Part shown: positions 38,092-47,777 of the stretch, one piece after another | How positions within the stretch are numbered: position 1 is the first letter of the stretch | How the letters are laid out: the number at the start of each line of letters is the position of its first letter | Assembly: GCF_022429645.1 (NCBI RefSeq) | Contig: NZ_CP092480.1 | Location: 1,329,501 to 1,393,500 of the forward strand | Direction of reading: 5' to 3' | DNA from: Lutibacter sp. A80 | GTDB taxonomy: Bacteria; Bacteroidota; Bacteroidia; Flavobacteriales; Flavobacteriaceae | DNA length: 64,000 nt | Notes under the pieces: model-generated | Told to the model about the DNA's origin: nothing | The model's database searches: none | The model's input: only the letters and a program-made list of their open reading frames with translations | Made by a program: the position numbers and the translations under genes

Positions 38092-40724
38092 TTACTGAGT
38101 ATTAATTTCGTTTGTAATTGTACTTTATTTCCTTTAGAAGCACTAATCATATAAATGCCTTCTGGTAAAAAAGAGACATCGATTTTTTCTTCTAAAACTT
38201 CTATTTTTTTTGTTTTTAATAAAACCCCATCTATAGAATGTATAAATAACTCACCACCAATCATATCTTTAGAAGTAGAACAAGTTAAGTTTCCCTTAGA
38301 CGGGTTTGGATAAACTTTTAAACCGTTTTCTAAAAAGACATTTTGTTCGAACATATTTGAACATTGTTTAGAAGCAGTTACAGTAATTTTATTTGTTCCA
38401 AATTGTATTGGTAATTCAATTTTTTTTTGTGTTGTACTTGTTTTAACCCCATTAATTGTTATTTCATAAGCATCACTCCCTTTTAAACTGAGTGAAACAG
38501 TTTTATTTATGGCATTAATTTTTGATACTACAGATAATGCTTCTGGCTCATTTATTTGAAGTTTAAATGAGGCTATATAGCCTGGAAACTCAGGAATTGA
38601 TATTTCAATAGTATAAAAACCTGATTTTAGATTATTAACATTTAAGGTGTCAGAAAAACTAAACTTCTCATTATAACCTTCACCTGCTACAGTTGCAAAA
38701 TAATTTAATGTTTTAGTAGTAGCTATTGCTATTTTACCATTATTTTCCCCTCTACAAGTTACACTTGTGGTTTTTATTTTATAATTATCATCCGAAATAT
38801 CACTTACTTTATCTTTACGAATGTCATTACTAAATTCAAAAACTCGCATACTAACACTACTAATATGCCCTCCAGTATCATTAAATTGAACCGTAACAGT
38901 ATTATTTGTCTCTAAAAGATTATATGGAACAGGTATTTCTAATACTCCAAAAAACTGAGCTCTATCTGCTTGATCATAACCTCTCCAATTTGAAGGAACA
39001 TCAATTACTGTATTGTTAAATTTCACAACAGGATTTAAAGATTTACCATGTGCTCTTCCGAGACCTAGCCGTAATATAGCTTCACCATAATTCCCTTTTA
39101 AAACACCATTTATATTAAACGTTTGTACAGTGTTTTCGGTAATCGGTTTTAAATAAGAGTTAGCATAATATTTAATTTCATTTGAAGTTTCATCAATAAC
39201 AATGTCTTCTTCAAAAGTATATTCTAAAATCATAGTTGACTCAGCTCCAAGAATTATAGAATTAGTATTAGTAATAGGCTCCTCAATAAGTATTGGAAAA
39301 TTTCCGTTTAATGTTAAATGCTTTTTTAAAATATTGGTAATGGAATTATTGTTTGAATCAAACAATTCTAAATCAATGGTTTCTTCCTTAAAATTTAAAT
39401 TATTTAAAATAATATAACCTTTATTTCCATCTACATAGGCATTAACTTGGATATCTAAATTATCTGAAGTTATATCAACTCTAGTACCACGAACATTTTT
39501 CCATAATTGATAAAATTTAACCATATCTGTATATACCCATTCTCCAGTATAACTTTCTGGTTCATTCGCTTTTCTCATTAGCCTATGGTTATATGGAACT
39601 CCTGTAGCACTATTATAACCCCATTCTGCTTTTACAATTATAAAATTAATTGCAGAAGCAACTACATTTGGGCGTTCTAAAAAAGACATTAATTGTGAGT
39701 TACTTGCCTTAATATGTAACCAATCTCTATATGGACTCCATTGTTCTTGTGCATAATCATGCATTTGTGCCCCATATTCTGAAACCACAATGGGCTTAAC
39801 TTTGTTAAAAAAAAGCATGCTATAATGCTCCATCATATCAAAAGTGGCTTCAATATTACTTCCAGAACGCAAATCTTTTTTACCATTATTAATAGAAGGA
39901 AAATCATATAGATGTATAGAGAAGAAGTCCATATTATCACCTGCAACATCCATAAAAAGTTTATCTCTATTTTCCCAACGTTTAAAATCTCCAACTTCAA
40001 AATCAGGAAATGCAGCTGTATATCCTCCAATTTTTAAATCAGGAGCTTGAACCCTAATTGCTTCAGCTACTTCGTTATGAAATTCTGCTATCTCTTGTAA
40101 AGAATTAGAATAATCGTTTTTACCACCCAAGCTATGATAAGCAGGTTCATTAATAATCTCAAGAAATAAAGGTTTTTTCTGACCATTGGTTCCATGAAAA
40201 TTATTAATATAACGTCCCATATATTCACCTGTAGCAGTAGCATTTGCCAAATACCAACCTTGGCTTGTTGGTTTTTGATCTGTTCCTGTCCAAAAAGGAT
40301 TTAATTGACCTGCTATAACAAGGCTTTTTCTATCTTCATATTTATGCAGCGCAACATTACTTTCAAAATTACTTCTTGCATTAGCTCCTTTACTTATAAT
40401 TTCAGAAGGATCTACAAAACCAGCTCTGTCTGGATCTTGTTGTATGTTATTTAAATTCCAAGTAATTCCTCCAGTATCTCTTCCTAAATAAACATCGTAA
40501 CCGTTTAAAAAATCATTTCTTAAATCTGAAGTAAAATTAGAACCATCCCATTCATTTTCTGTTTGATTTGCATGTATTGAAATAAATTTTGAGCGATCAA
40601 ATATTGAAATAGAATCTATAGTATGTTTAACATTTAAATTAACATCTACTCTAATTTGAGAAAAAAGATTTGATGTAATCAAAATCAAACATACATATAT
40701 AAAAAAATTTCTAGAAATATTCAT
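38088..40724 (-). CDS. GH86 beta-agarase/beta-porphyranase with type IX secretion domain
   Basis: Start at 40724 ([23 protein letters not shown], a good signal peptide); an in-frame ATG at 40751 would spoil it. 878 residues. The TIM barrel opens with [16 protein letters not shown] and [14 protein letters not shown], both GH86 hallmarks. Acid/base Glu in [11 protein letters not shown] (about 192) and nucleophile in [13 protein letters not shown] (about 315). Beta-sandwich domains follow, and the last 75 residues are a type A T9SS sorting domain ([22 protein letters not shown]). It is thus exported and probably attached at the cell surface. It endo-cleaves agarose or porphyran. GH86 holds both activities and I cannot decide between them from motifs. 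First gene of the operon, preceded by paired TTTGTCTAG elements. Confidence 0.93.
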   Translation of the reverse strand: MNISRNFFIYVCLILITSNLFSQIRVDVNLNVKHTIDSISIFDRSKFISIHANQTENEWDGSNFTSDLRNDFLNGYDVYLGRDTGGITWNLNNIQQDPDRAGFVDPSEIISKGANARSNFESNVALHKYEDRKSLVIAGQLNPFWTGTDQKPTSQGWYLANATATGEYMGRYINNFHGTNGQKKPLFLEIINEPAYHSLGGKNDYSNSLQEIAEFHNEVAEAIRVQAPDLKIGGYTAAFPDFEVGDFKRWENRDKLFMDVAGDNMDFFSIHLYDFPSINNGKKDLRSGSNIEATFDMMEHYSMLFFNKVKPIVVSEYGAQMHDYAQEQWSPYRDWLHIKASNSQLMSFLERPNVVASAINFIIVKAEWGYNSATGVPYNHRLMRKANEPESYTGEWVYTDMVKFYQLWKNVRGTRVDITSDNLDIQVNAYVDGNKGYIILNNLNFKEETIDLELFDSNNNSITNILKKHLTLNGNFPILIEEPITNTNSIILGAESTMILEYTFEEDIVIDETSNEIKYYANSYLKPITENTVQTFNINGVLKGNYGEAILRLGLGRAHGKSLNPVVKFNNTVIDVPSNWRGYDQADRAQFFGVLEIPVPYNLLETNNTVTVQFNDTGGHISSVSMRVFEFSNDIRKDKVSDISDDNYKIKTTSVTCRGENNGKIAIATTKTLNYFATVAGEGYNEKFSFSDTLNVNNLKSGFYTIEISIPEFPGYIASFKLQINEPEALSVVSKINAINKTVSLSLKGSDAYEITINGVKTSTTQKKIELPIQFGTNKITVTASKQCSNMFEQNVFLENGLKVYPNPSKGNLTCSTSKDMIGGELFIHSIDGVLLKTKKIEVLEEKIDVSFLPEGIYMISASKGNKVQLQTKLILSK

Positions 40725-40790
40725 TTTATTCACCTGTATTATAATTGCCATACAAAATTGACGAAATAATGGTTATAAAGGAATATAATT

Positions 40791-40844
40791 AACTAGACAG
40801 AAACTGTACAGTGTAAAATTCTAATAGATTTAAACTAGACAAAT
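40791..40844 (-). promoter_or_regulatory. Paired TTTGTCTAG elements upstream of the GH86 operon
   Basis: Two copies on the minus strand: TTTGTCTAGTTT (40833-40844) and CTGTCTAGTT (40791-40800), starts 43 bp apart. The first is followed by AAATCTATTAGAAT, resembling the TCATCTAG and TTTAGAAT that follow the second susC-side copy. They lie 67-120 bp before the GH86 start, a plausible activator position. Confidence 0.6.
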
Positions 40845-41039
40845 AATAACAACCGTTTAAAAAAACCACTTAAAAATCGCATAACCTAAAAACAGCAAAA
40901 CACTTTAATACACTATAAATCATAACATTGTATTATTTTTATTTTATAAATAAACAATTTAAGTTAAATTTAAATTATTTAATAAGAAAAAAATTAACTA
41001 GCTTTTATTATATTTAACAAAACATCTACCTAGATTATT

Positions 41040-42662
41040 ATGAATAATATTAAAACAATTATTATACTACTAATTACTATTTACTTCAGTAATAAAATTC
41101 ATTCTCAAAACACAATGACAGATAGTAAAATATATCTAAAAGCTGTTTCTCTAAAGAACAAAAATCCAGATAGTGCAGCTTTTTATTTTAATATAGGCTA
41201 TGAAACTCGTTTAAAAGAAAAAGACACGTTAAATGCAATCAACTATTTAATTGAGTTATCTGATCTTTATGCGCATAATGTAAATTACGGTAAGTCATAC
41301 GATGGTTATTGGGAAGCACTTTTACTTGCAGAAAAATCAAATGATTTAATTTCTATTTCACGAATATATCAATCTCTAGGATGGCTATATAGCTTTTACA
41401 AAAGAGATGATGAAGCTCTAAAATATTTTAATTTATCAATAAATATTCAAAAAAAATTATTGAAAGAAGATAATACCGAGCAAAATAGAGAATTGCTTCA
41501 AAGTAATTATTTCTCCATATTAAATGTTCATCGAATTAATGGTGATTTTAAAAAAGCAAAAGCATACTTAGATAGCTGTCGAAAGGCTAGAAAATTTAAT
41601 GGAAAAGAACTAACAAAAAGTTACTACCTAACTGCAGAACAAGGTTTTTTAGAAGCTACAGATAAAAATTTTAAAAAAGCTTTAAAATTACTTAATGAAT
41701 CTAAAGATTATTTTGAGAAAATTGATAAATCCTATTTAGTAATTATCTATGACCTATTTGGTGATGTATACAGAAGAATGGGTGATAATAAAAAAAGTAT
41801 TGAAAGCTATAAAGAATCTTTAAATATATCTAACACCTATAATAGGCATTTAAACTATAGATTATTTGATTATGACGCGTTGGCATCATTATATTTTGAA
41901 GAAGGCAATATTGCCGAAGCATATCATTATTTAAAACTCTCTAAAGAAGGCAATGAAGAAATTTTTGGAGGCAAAAGTGAAAACAACAAACATTTATTAG
42001 AAATTAAAGATCAGTACAGACTAGAGAAAGACAGGCAACAGAAACTACTCAACCAGCAAAGAATCACAAAATTAGAACACGAAGACAAAATACAGATGTT
42101 GCAATCAATTATATTAGTAGGCTGTATTATATTTATAGTGTTATATGGGTATATTTTTATTCGTTATTTAAGAAATAAGTATAAAAATGAAAAAAGAATG
42201 TTAGAAGAAAAACAGCAGCTTAAGATTCAAAAACAAAACGAAATTTTAGAATTAAAAAACAAAGAATTAACTGAAGCTGCTTTAAGACTTATTGAAAAAG
42301 ATGAATTTATTTCTAACCTAAAGAAAAAACTATGTAATTATACTGGAGAGTTAAATACTAGCATTATAAAAAGAATGTTAAAATCTATACAAGGAGGTCC
42401 AAATAGTAATTGGAAAGAATTTGAAGCTCGATTCACAGCTATTAATCAAAGTTTTTACGACAAATTAAATATGCAGTTCCCTAACCTAAGTCAAACAGAT
42501 CAAAAAATTTGTGCTTTAGTAAAATTAAATTTTCCAAGCAAAGATATGGCTAAACTACTTGGTATTTCAGTTGAAAGTGTTCATACTTCTCGTTATAGAC
42601 TTAGAAAAAAACTAGGTCTAGAAAGAAATGACAACTTAGAAGAGTTTATAAATAAATTTTAA
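41040..42662 (+). CDS. TPR-containing membrane regulator with C-terminal LuxR-type HTH
   Basis: 540 residues. Signal peptide/anchor (MNNIKTIIILLITIYFSN), then a periplasmic array of about six TPR units (residues 40-320, for example GDVYRRMGDNKKSIESYKES). One transmembrane helix follows near 355-375 (MLQSIILVGCIIFIVLYGYI), then a cytoplasmic coiled coil (about 380-430). The C-terminal HTH has QTDQKICALVKLNFPSKDMA and LLGISVESVHTSRYRLRKKL. The layout of periplasmic sensor, membrane helix and cytoplasmic DNA-binding domain suits a local PUL activator. It stands alone between the divergent GH86 operon and susC, so it is the leading candidate for the TTTGTCTAG elements on both sides. No kinase domain is seen, so signalling would be by conformation or proteolysis. 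Confidence 0.87.
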   Translation: MNNIKTIIILLITIYFSNKIHSQNTMTDSKIYLKAVSLKNKNPDSAAFYFNIGYETRLKEKDTLNAINYLIELSDLYAHNVNYGKSYDGYWEALLLAEKSNDLISISRIYQSLGWLYSFYKRDDEALKYFNLSINIQKKLLKEDNTEQNRELLQSNYFSILNVHRINGDFKKAKAYLDSCRKARKFNGKELTKSYYLTAEQGFLEATDKNFKKALKLLNESKDYFEKIDKSYLVIIYDLFGDVYRRMGDNKKSIESYKESLNISNTYNRHLNYRLFDYDALASLYFEEGNIAEAYHYLKLSKEGNEEIFGGKSENNKHLLEIKDQYRLEKDRQQKLLNQQRITKLEHEDKIQMLQSIILVGCIIFIVLYGYIFIRYLRNKYKNEKRMLEEKQQLKIQKQNEILELKNKELTEAALRLIEKDEFISNLKKKLCNYTGELNTSIIKRMLKSIQGGPNSNWKEFEARFTAINQSFYDKLNMQFPNLSQTDQKICALVKLNFPSKDMAKLLGISVESVHTSRYRLRKKLGLERNDNLEEFINKF

Positions 42663-42784
42663 AACTCAACATTATTAGTAATTATTATAATTCAAAAGTC
42701 TATTCTAGAAATAGTTTTAAAAAATTAATAACCACAGCTTTAACCTATTAAAAACCTAAAAATCAATAGATTAAATTCAGTAAA

Positions 42785-42846
42785 TTGAGTTTTTGTCTAG
42801 TTTTTTATTAAAAAAAACAAATAAAAAAAAACATTTGTCTAGTTTT
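42785..42846 (+). promoter_or_regulatory. Paired TTTGTCTAGTTTT elements upstream of susC
   Basis: Two exact 13-bp direct repeats, TTTGTCTAGTTTT at 42792-42804 and 42834-42846, 42 bp apart (about four helical turns). A further CATCTAG follows at 42847. They lie 76-130 bp before the SusC start. The same element occurs before the GH86 operon and before the VCBS/Big2 gene. Confidence 0.65.
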
Positions 42847-42921
42847 CATCTAGTATATTTAGAATAGATTCTTGTTAATTGTGTTCATATTTGTTACTCA
42901 AACTTTAAATAATATATTAGT

Positions 42922-45900
42922 ATGAAATTTAAATTACTTGTTAATTGGAAATCTAAAACATATATAATAACAACCCTGTTATTATTAAGTTTTGGTTTAA
43001 TTCAAGCTCAAAAAACAGTAACGATTAAAGGAACTGTTACAGGTGAAGGTGGTCCTTTACCTGGGGTTAGTGTTCTTGAAAAAGGGACAAATAATGGAAC
43101 TACAACAAATTTTGATGGAGTTTACGAAATTAAAGCTAATGCAAATAGTATATTGGTATTTAGCTACATTGGATTTAAAAATTCAGAAATAAATATTAAC
43201 GGTAAATCAACTATTAATGTAGAACTGATTACTGATGTTTCAACTCTTGATGAAGTTGTTGTTGTTGGGTATGGTACTCAAGCCAAAAAAGAAATCACAG
43301 GAGCCGTAGTTAATATTGGTTCTGAAACTATTGTTAAACAAGCTACAGCGGATTTAGGTACTGCTCTACAAGGTCAGGTTGCAGGTGTTAATATACAAGC
43401 AAGTAGTGGACGACCTGGAGATGCTGCAAATGTTCAAATTAGAGGGTTAGGTTCTATAAGCTCAGGTGCTTTAGGCCCACTATATGTTGTTGATGGAATT
43501 CCTTACCAAAACAACCCAAATATTGCTACTGAACAAATAGAAAACGTTGACATATTAAAAGATGGTGCAGCTGCATCAATTTACGGAACAAGAGCTTCAA
43601 ATGGAGTAATCTTAATTACTACAAAAAAAGGAAAAGAAGGTAAAATGAAAATAGACTTCTCTACTTATGCTGGAATTCAAAATATCACTTCTGGAACTCC
43701 TTTAATGAATACGCAACAACAAATGTATTCTGAAGAGGTTATGCTCGAAGCTCTAGGAAGAGATCCCTTAATTTTCTTCTTTAATCAAAAAGCTTTAGAT
43801 TACGATTCTGATTTTGTTGGAGACGTTCAAAACAATAATGCTCCTATTCAAAATTACAACCTTTCAATTTCAGGTGGTGTAAAAAACTTAACTTTAAATT
43901 TTAACTCTAACTACTTTAATCAAGAGGGAGTATTAATTAATTCTGGTTTTGACCGTTTTACAAACAGACTGACAGGTGAATTTAAAAAAGGAAAATTTAA
44001 AGCATTTGCTACAATGGGTTTTACTCAAGAAAACAGAGAGCAAGAACCTTGGGCTTTATATGAATATGCAATAGCACAAATGCCTTGGCAACCACCTTTA
44101 AACGGCCTTAATTCTAATGCAGAAAACAGCGTTGTAATACCCGTAAGAAATGCTATTCAATACAGTTACTTATCTAGTCAATTAAAAAATGAAGATAATA
44201 GAGAAGTAAATAGTTCTAATTTAGCATTAAATTTAGATTTTGAAATTTTAGAAGATTTTCACGTTAAAGCAAACCTTGGAAAAAATACTTGGAACTACGA
44301 TAGAAAATTTTTTAAACCCCAATATTTAGTTTATAATTTAGATGGTACTTTCAACCCAACCGCATCTACACCTAATGCTCAAGTAAACCAAGATTATATC
44401 TGGAATAGTAAAGAAACACTTGAAACTATGCTAACTTATAAGAGAAGTTTTGGAGATCATAATTTAGATCTTTTAGGTGTAATTTCTTATGAAAGATTCA
44501 ATAATGAAACCTTAAATGTTGGTGGTATATTTAGCGAAGAAGCTAATAATGAAATTAATAATATAGGATCTGTAAGTGAAGGTTTTAAACCTTCTGGAAC
44601 TGAAGAAGAAAGTACTATTAGCGGTAAATTATTAAGAGTTCAATACAATTACAAAGGAAAGTATTTATTCTCAGGAAGTTACAGAAGAGATGGTTCATCT
44701 AAATTCTCTGAATCTAATAAATATGGTGATTTCTACGGATTTTCTGGCGGTTGGAACCTACATGAAGAAAATTTCTTAAGCAATTCTAAAACTATAAATG
44801 CCCTTAAATTAAGAGCTAGTTGGGCTCAAGTTGGAAATCAAGATATCCCATCATATTCATATACTCCTGTTATAGAGTCTGGTATTAACTATCCTTTCGG
44901 ACCTAATGAAGAATTAAATTACGGTGCAATTCAGAGAAGATATGTTGACCCTAACATTAAATGGGAAACTACTATTTCTTCGAATATCGGTATTGATTTA
45001 ACAATGTTAGACTATAGGTTAAATTTCACATTAGATTTATATAAAAATGATAAAGAAGATATGTTACTTCAAGAAAGGCTTACTCCTTCATCAGGAACAT
45101 ATCAACCAAGAGCTATTGGAACATATGATGTAAAAGTAATTAATGCAGGAAATATGATAAATAAAGGTTTTGAATTCGCTGCTAGTTGGAAAGATGAAAC
45201 ATCGTACGGCTTAAATTATAGTATTACTGGAACTTTTACTATGAATGATAATGAAGTAACTGATCTTGCAGGAATTGAAAGAGGTTTTGCAAATGGTAGA
45301 CCAGTAGTTTCTCTAGGTGAAAACATAGATTATACAACATATCTTGCTAAAGGTTATGAAGCCGGGGCTTTCTTTTTAGTTGAAAATGCAGGAGTTATTA
45401 AAACTCAAGAACAATTAGATGCTTATAAAGTAATTGACGGAAGTGCTCAGCTAGGTGATATGATGTACATAGATCAAAATGGAGATAATTCTATAGACGA
45501 TAATGATAGAGTTTATTCAGGATCAGGTCAATCAGATTTTGAAGCTGGAGTAAATTTAAACTTAAGTTACAACAATTGGGATTTATACGTACAAACATAC
45601 GGTACTTATGGTTCAAAAATTTATAACGGAGCAAAACTATATGCTTACCAATTAGGTAGACATAGTGATCAATATTATATGTGGACTCCTCAAAACCCTA
45701 TGTCAGACATACCTACAAATAGACAAAATTCTTACCATAACAATGTGAGAGCTAGATCTGATTATTTCTTAGAAGATGGATCTTACTTTAGAATTAGAAA
45801 TATTACGCTTGGTTATTCATTTGCAGAATTACTTAAAGACTCAGGAATTGAAAACTTAAGATTATATGCAACAGCAATGAACCCTTTAACATTTACTGAA

Positions 45901-46014
45901 TACTCTGGATATGATCCTGAAGTTGGAGGTGATGGTATATTTACTCGCGGTGTTGATAGAGGAAACTACCCTGTAACACGTCAGTTTACATTAGGTCTTC
46001 AACTAAGCTTTTAA
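42922..46014 (+). CDS. susC: SusC-like TonB-dependent oligosaccharide transporter
   Basis: 1030 residues. After the signal peptide comes a carboxypeptidase-like domain (TIKGTVTGEGGPLPGVSVLEK), the TonB box region (LDEVVVVGYGTQ), the plug with the SusC signature (QGQVAGVNIQASSGRPG; VQIRGLGS; VDGIPY; ILKDGAAASIYGTRASNGVI), and a 22-strand barrel to a C-terminal Phe. It imports galactan oligosaccharides across the outer membrane, driven by TonB, with SusD as the lid. First of three co-directional genes with 23 and 12 bp spaces. Confidence 0.97.
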   Translation: MKFKLLVNWKSKTYIITTLLLLSFGLIQAQKTVTIKGTVTGEGGPLPGVSVLEKGTNNGTTTNFDGVYEIKANANSILVFSYIGFKNSEININGKSTINVELITDVSTLDEVVVVGYGTQAKKEITGAVVNIGSETIVKQATADLGTALQGQVAGVNIQASSGRPGDAANVQIRGLGSISSGALGPLYVVDGIPYQNNPNIATEQIENVDILKDGAAASIYGTRASNGVILITTKKGKEGKMKIDFSTYAGIQNITSGTPLMNTQQQMYSEEVMLEALGRDPLIFFFNQKALDYDSDFVGDVQNNNAPIQNYNLSISGGVKNLTLNFNSNYFNQEGVLINSGFDRFTNRLTGEFKKGKFKAFATMGFTQENREQEPWALYEYAIAQMPWQPPLNGLNSNAENSVVIPVRNAIQYSYLSSQLKNEDNREVNSSNLALNLDFEILEDFHVKANLGKNTWNYDRKFFKPQYLVYNLDGTFNPTASTPNAQVNQDYIWNSKETLETMLTYKRSFGDHNLDLLGVISYERFNNETLNVGGIFSEEANNEINNIGSVSEGFKPSGTEEESTISGKLLRVQYNYKGKYLFSGSYRRDGSSKFSESNKYGDFYGFSGGWNLHEENFLSNSKTINALKLRASWAQVGNQDIPSYSYTPVIESGINYPFGPNEELNYGAIQRRYVDPNIKWETTISSNIGIDLTMLDYRLNFTLDLYKNDKEDMLLQERLTPSSGTYQPRAIGTYDVKVINAGNMINKGFEFAASWKDETSYGLNYSITGTFTMNDNEVTDLAGIERGFANGRPVVSLGENIDYTTYLAKGYEAGAFFLVENAGVIKTQEQLDAYKVIDGSAQLGDMMYIDQNGDNSIDDNDRVYSGSGQSDFEAGVNLNLSYNNWDLYVQTYGTYGSKIYNGAKLYAYQLGRHSDQYYMWTPQNPMSDIPTNRQNSYHNNVRARSDYFLEDGSYFRIRNITLGYSFAELLKDSGIENLRLYATAMNPLTFTEYSGYDPEVGGDGIFTRGVDRGNYPVTRQFTLGLQLSF

Positions 46015-46037
46015 TCAACTTTTAAATTTTAAATATT

Positions 46038-47765
46038 ATGAAAATATTAAAAAATATAAAACTACTCTTCTTAAGTTCACTTCTTTTAATAGGATGTAAT
46101 GAAGACGAATTTTTAGAACAAATAAATCCAAATGCAACAACTACTGATACATTCTGGGGTTCCGAAAAACAGTTTAATAGCGCTCTCACTACTGTTTATG
46201 GAGCTCTACAATTTCAAAACATTAGTGGAGGAGAATTGCAATATGAAATGATTTTAGGTGATATTGCTGGAACAGAATCTTGGTATAGACCTGCTGCATT
46301 TAGAAACCTTACATACAACGACGGAAGCTATTACGTTACAGACAAATGGAACGAACTATATATTGGTATTTTTAGAGCCAATCAAGTAATTCAATATCTT
46401 GAAACTGCAGATGAAAGTATTTTTAATAATACTAACAAAAACGAAATCGAAGGTCAAGCAAGATTTTTAAGAGCGTTCTTTTATTTCCAATTAGCACACA
46501 CTTATGGTGGTGCGGTAATTCACGAAAAAGTAGCAGAAACTAAAGAAGACCTATTAAAACCTTTTTCTTCTATTGAAGAGGTAACCAACACTATTATCTT
46601 ACCTGATTTAAAATTTGCTCAAGCTAATTTACCAATATCTTGGAGTAACAGTACAGATAAAGGTCGTGTTACATGGGGAGCTGCCACTTCTCTACTTGGT
46701 AAAGTTTACCTATTCGATGAAAAATGGAATGAAGCTGCCACACAATTTAATGAAGTAATTACAAAAGGTAATTATAAATTAACCGCTGATATTATGGATA
46801 ATTTTACTGACTTAAATGAGTTTAATGAAGAATCAATTTTTGAAGTTGCATATTCAGCCGAGCTAAATCCTGGAATTAATGGAGAAGCAGTTGATGATAA
46901 TACTTACGAATCTGGAGCAGAAGCATCTACTATGGCTAGAGCATTTGGACAATTAAATTATGGAGGTTATAATACATTATTACCTTCATACTTCTTACAT
47001 GAATTGTATACAAGTGACGAAGTAGACCCTACAAATGGAATAAATAATGGAAATACGCAATCTAGAAGAATGACTGCAAGTATCTGCCCAAAAAATGGAG
47101 AGAGTTTATATTACAATATAGAACTGGATAGTCCAGATGCTAAAGGTTGGGCTTTTGGTCAAAGTGCATATATCAAAAAATTCACAAACTGGTATCATTT
47201 AGATGCTGAAGACAGTCAAAGTAGATCTGGAATTAATTTCAGACATATACGTCTAGCAGATGTTTACTTAATGTATGCAGAAGCTGTTCTTAATGCAACT
47301 GGAGATTATCAAACTGCAATTACCTATATAGATAAAGTTAGAAAAAGAGCAGGTGTTAAAACCATACAACAATACCTAGATGAAAATGGAGGTACCTTTC
47401 CTCAGCTACATATAAGTAAACAAGTACATGGAAATAGACCTTACGTTACTGCTTCTACTGAAACCATAATGACTCATTTAAGAAGAGTTGAAAGACCTTT
47501 AGAATTAGCTTTTGAAGGACACAGATGGAAAGATTTAGTAAGATGGGGTATTGCACAAGAAGTATTTGATGAATTAAGAGCTGACGAAATATGGAGAGAA
47601 AACAATAAAGAATTGTTAGAAATTGATGAAGAAGGAATTGCCCCTTTATACATTAAAGAAAGAATAAGACCAGACTTTATTTTGTCTTCTACTAATTATA
47701 CTCCTAGTCAACATAATTATTTACCAATTCCAACACAAGAAGTACAAACAAATTCAGAACTATAA
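46038..47765 (+). CDS. susD: SusD/RagB-family surface glycan-binding lipoprotein
   Basis: 575 residues. Lipobox LLFLSSLLLIGC then DEFLEQINPNATTTDTFW, the usual SusD start. TPR-like helices (GQARFLRAFFYFQLAHTYGG; SLLGKVYLFDEKWNEAATQF) and the C-terminal RLADVYLMYAEAVLN and RPLELAFEGHRWKDLVRW are family hallmarks. It caps the SusC barrel and captures the oligosaccharide on the cell surface. Its pairing with a SusC in an agar/porphyran locus suggests galactan specificity, which the sequence does not itself prove. Confidence 0.97.
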   Translation: MKILKNIKLLFLSSLLLIGCNEDEFLEQINPNATTTDTFWGSEKQFNSALTTVYGALQFQNISGGELQYEMILGDIAGTESWYRPAAFRNLTYNDGSYYVTDKWNELYIGIFRANQVIQYLETADESIFNNTNKNEIEGQARFLRAFFYFQLAHTYGGAVIHEKVAETKEDLLKPFSSIEEVTNTIILPDLKFAQANLPISWSNSTDKGRVTWGAATSLLGKVYLFDEKWNEAATQFNEVITKGNYKLTADIMDNFTDLNEFNEESIFEVAYSAELNPGINGEAVDDNTYESGAEASTMARAFGQLNYGGYNTLLPSYFLHELYTSDEVDPTNGINNGNTQSRRMTASICPKNGESLYYNIELDSPDAKGWAFGQSAYIKKFTNWYHLDAEDSQSRSGINFRHIRLADVYLMYAEAVLNATGDYQTAITYIDKVRKRAGVKTIQQYLDENGGTFPQLHISKQVHGNRPYVTASTETIMTHLRRVERPLELAFEGHRWKDLVRWGIAQEVFDELRADEIWRENNKELLEIDEEGIAPLYIKERIRPDFILSSTNYTPSQHNYLPIPTQEVQTNSEL

Positions 47766-47777
47766 AAATAGAAAATT

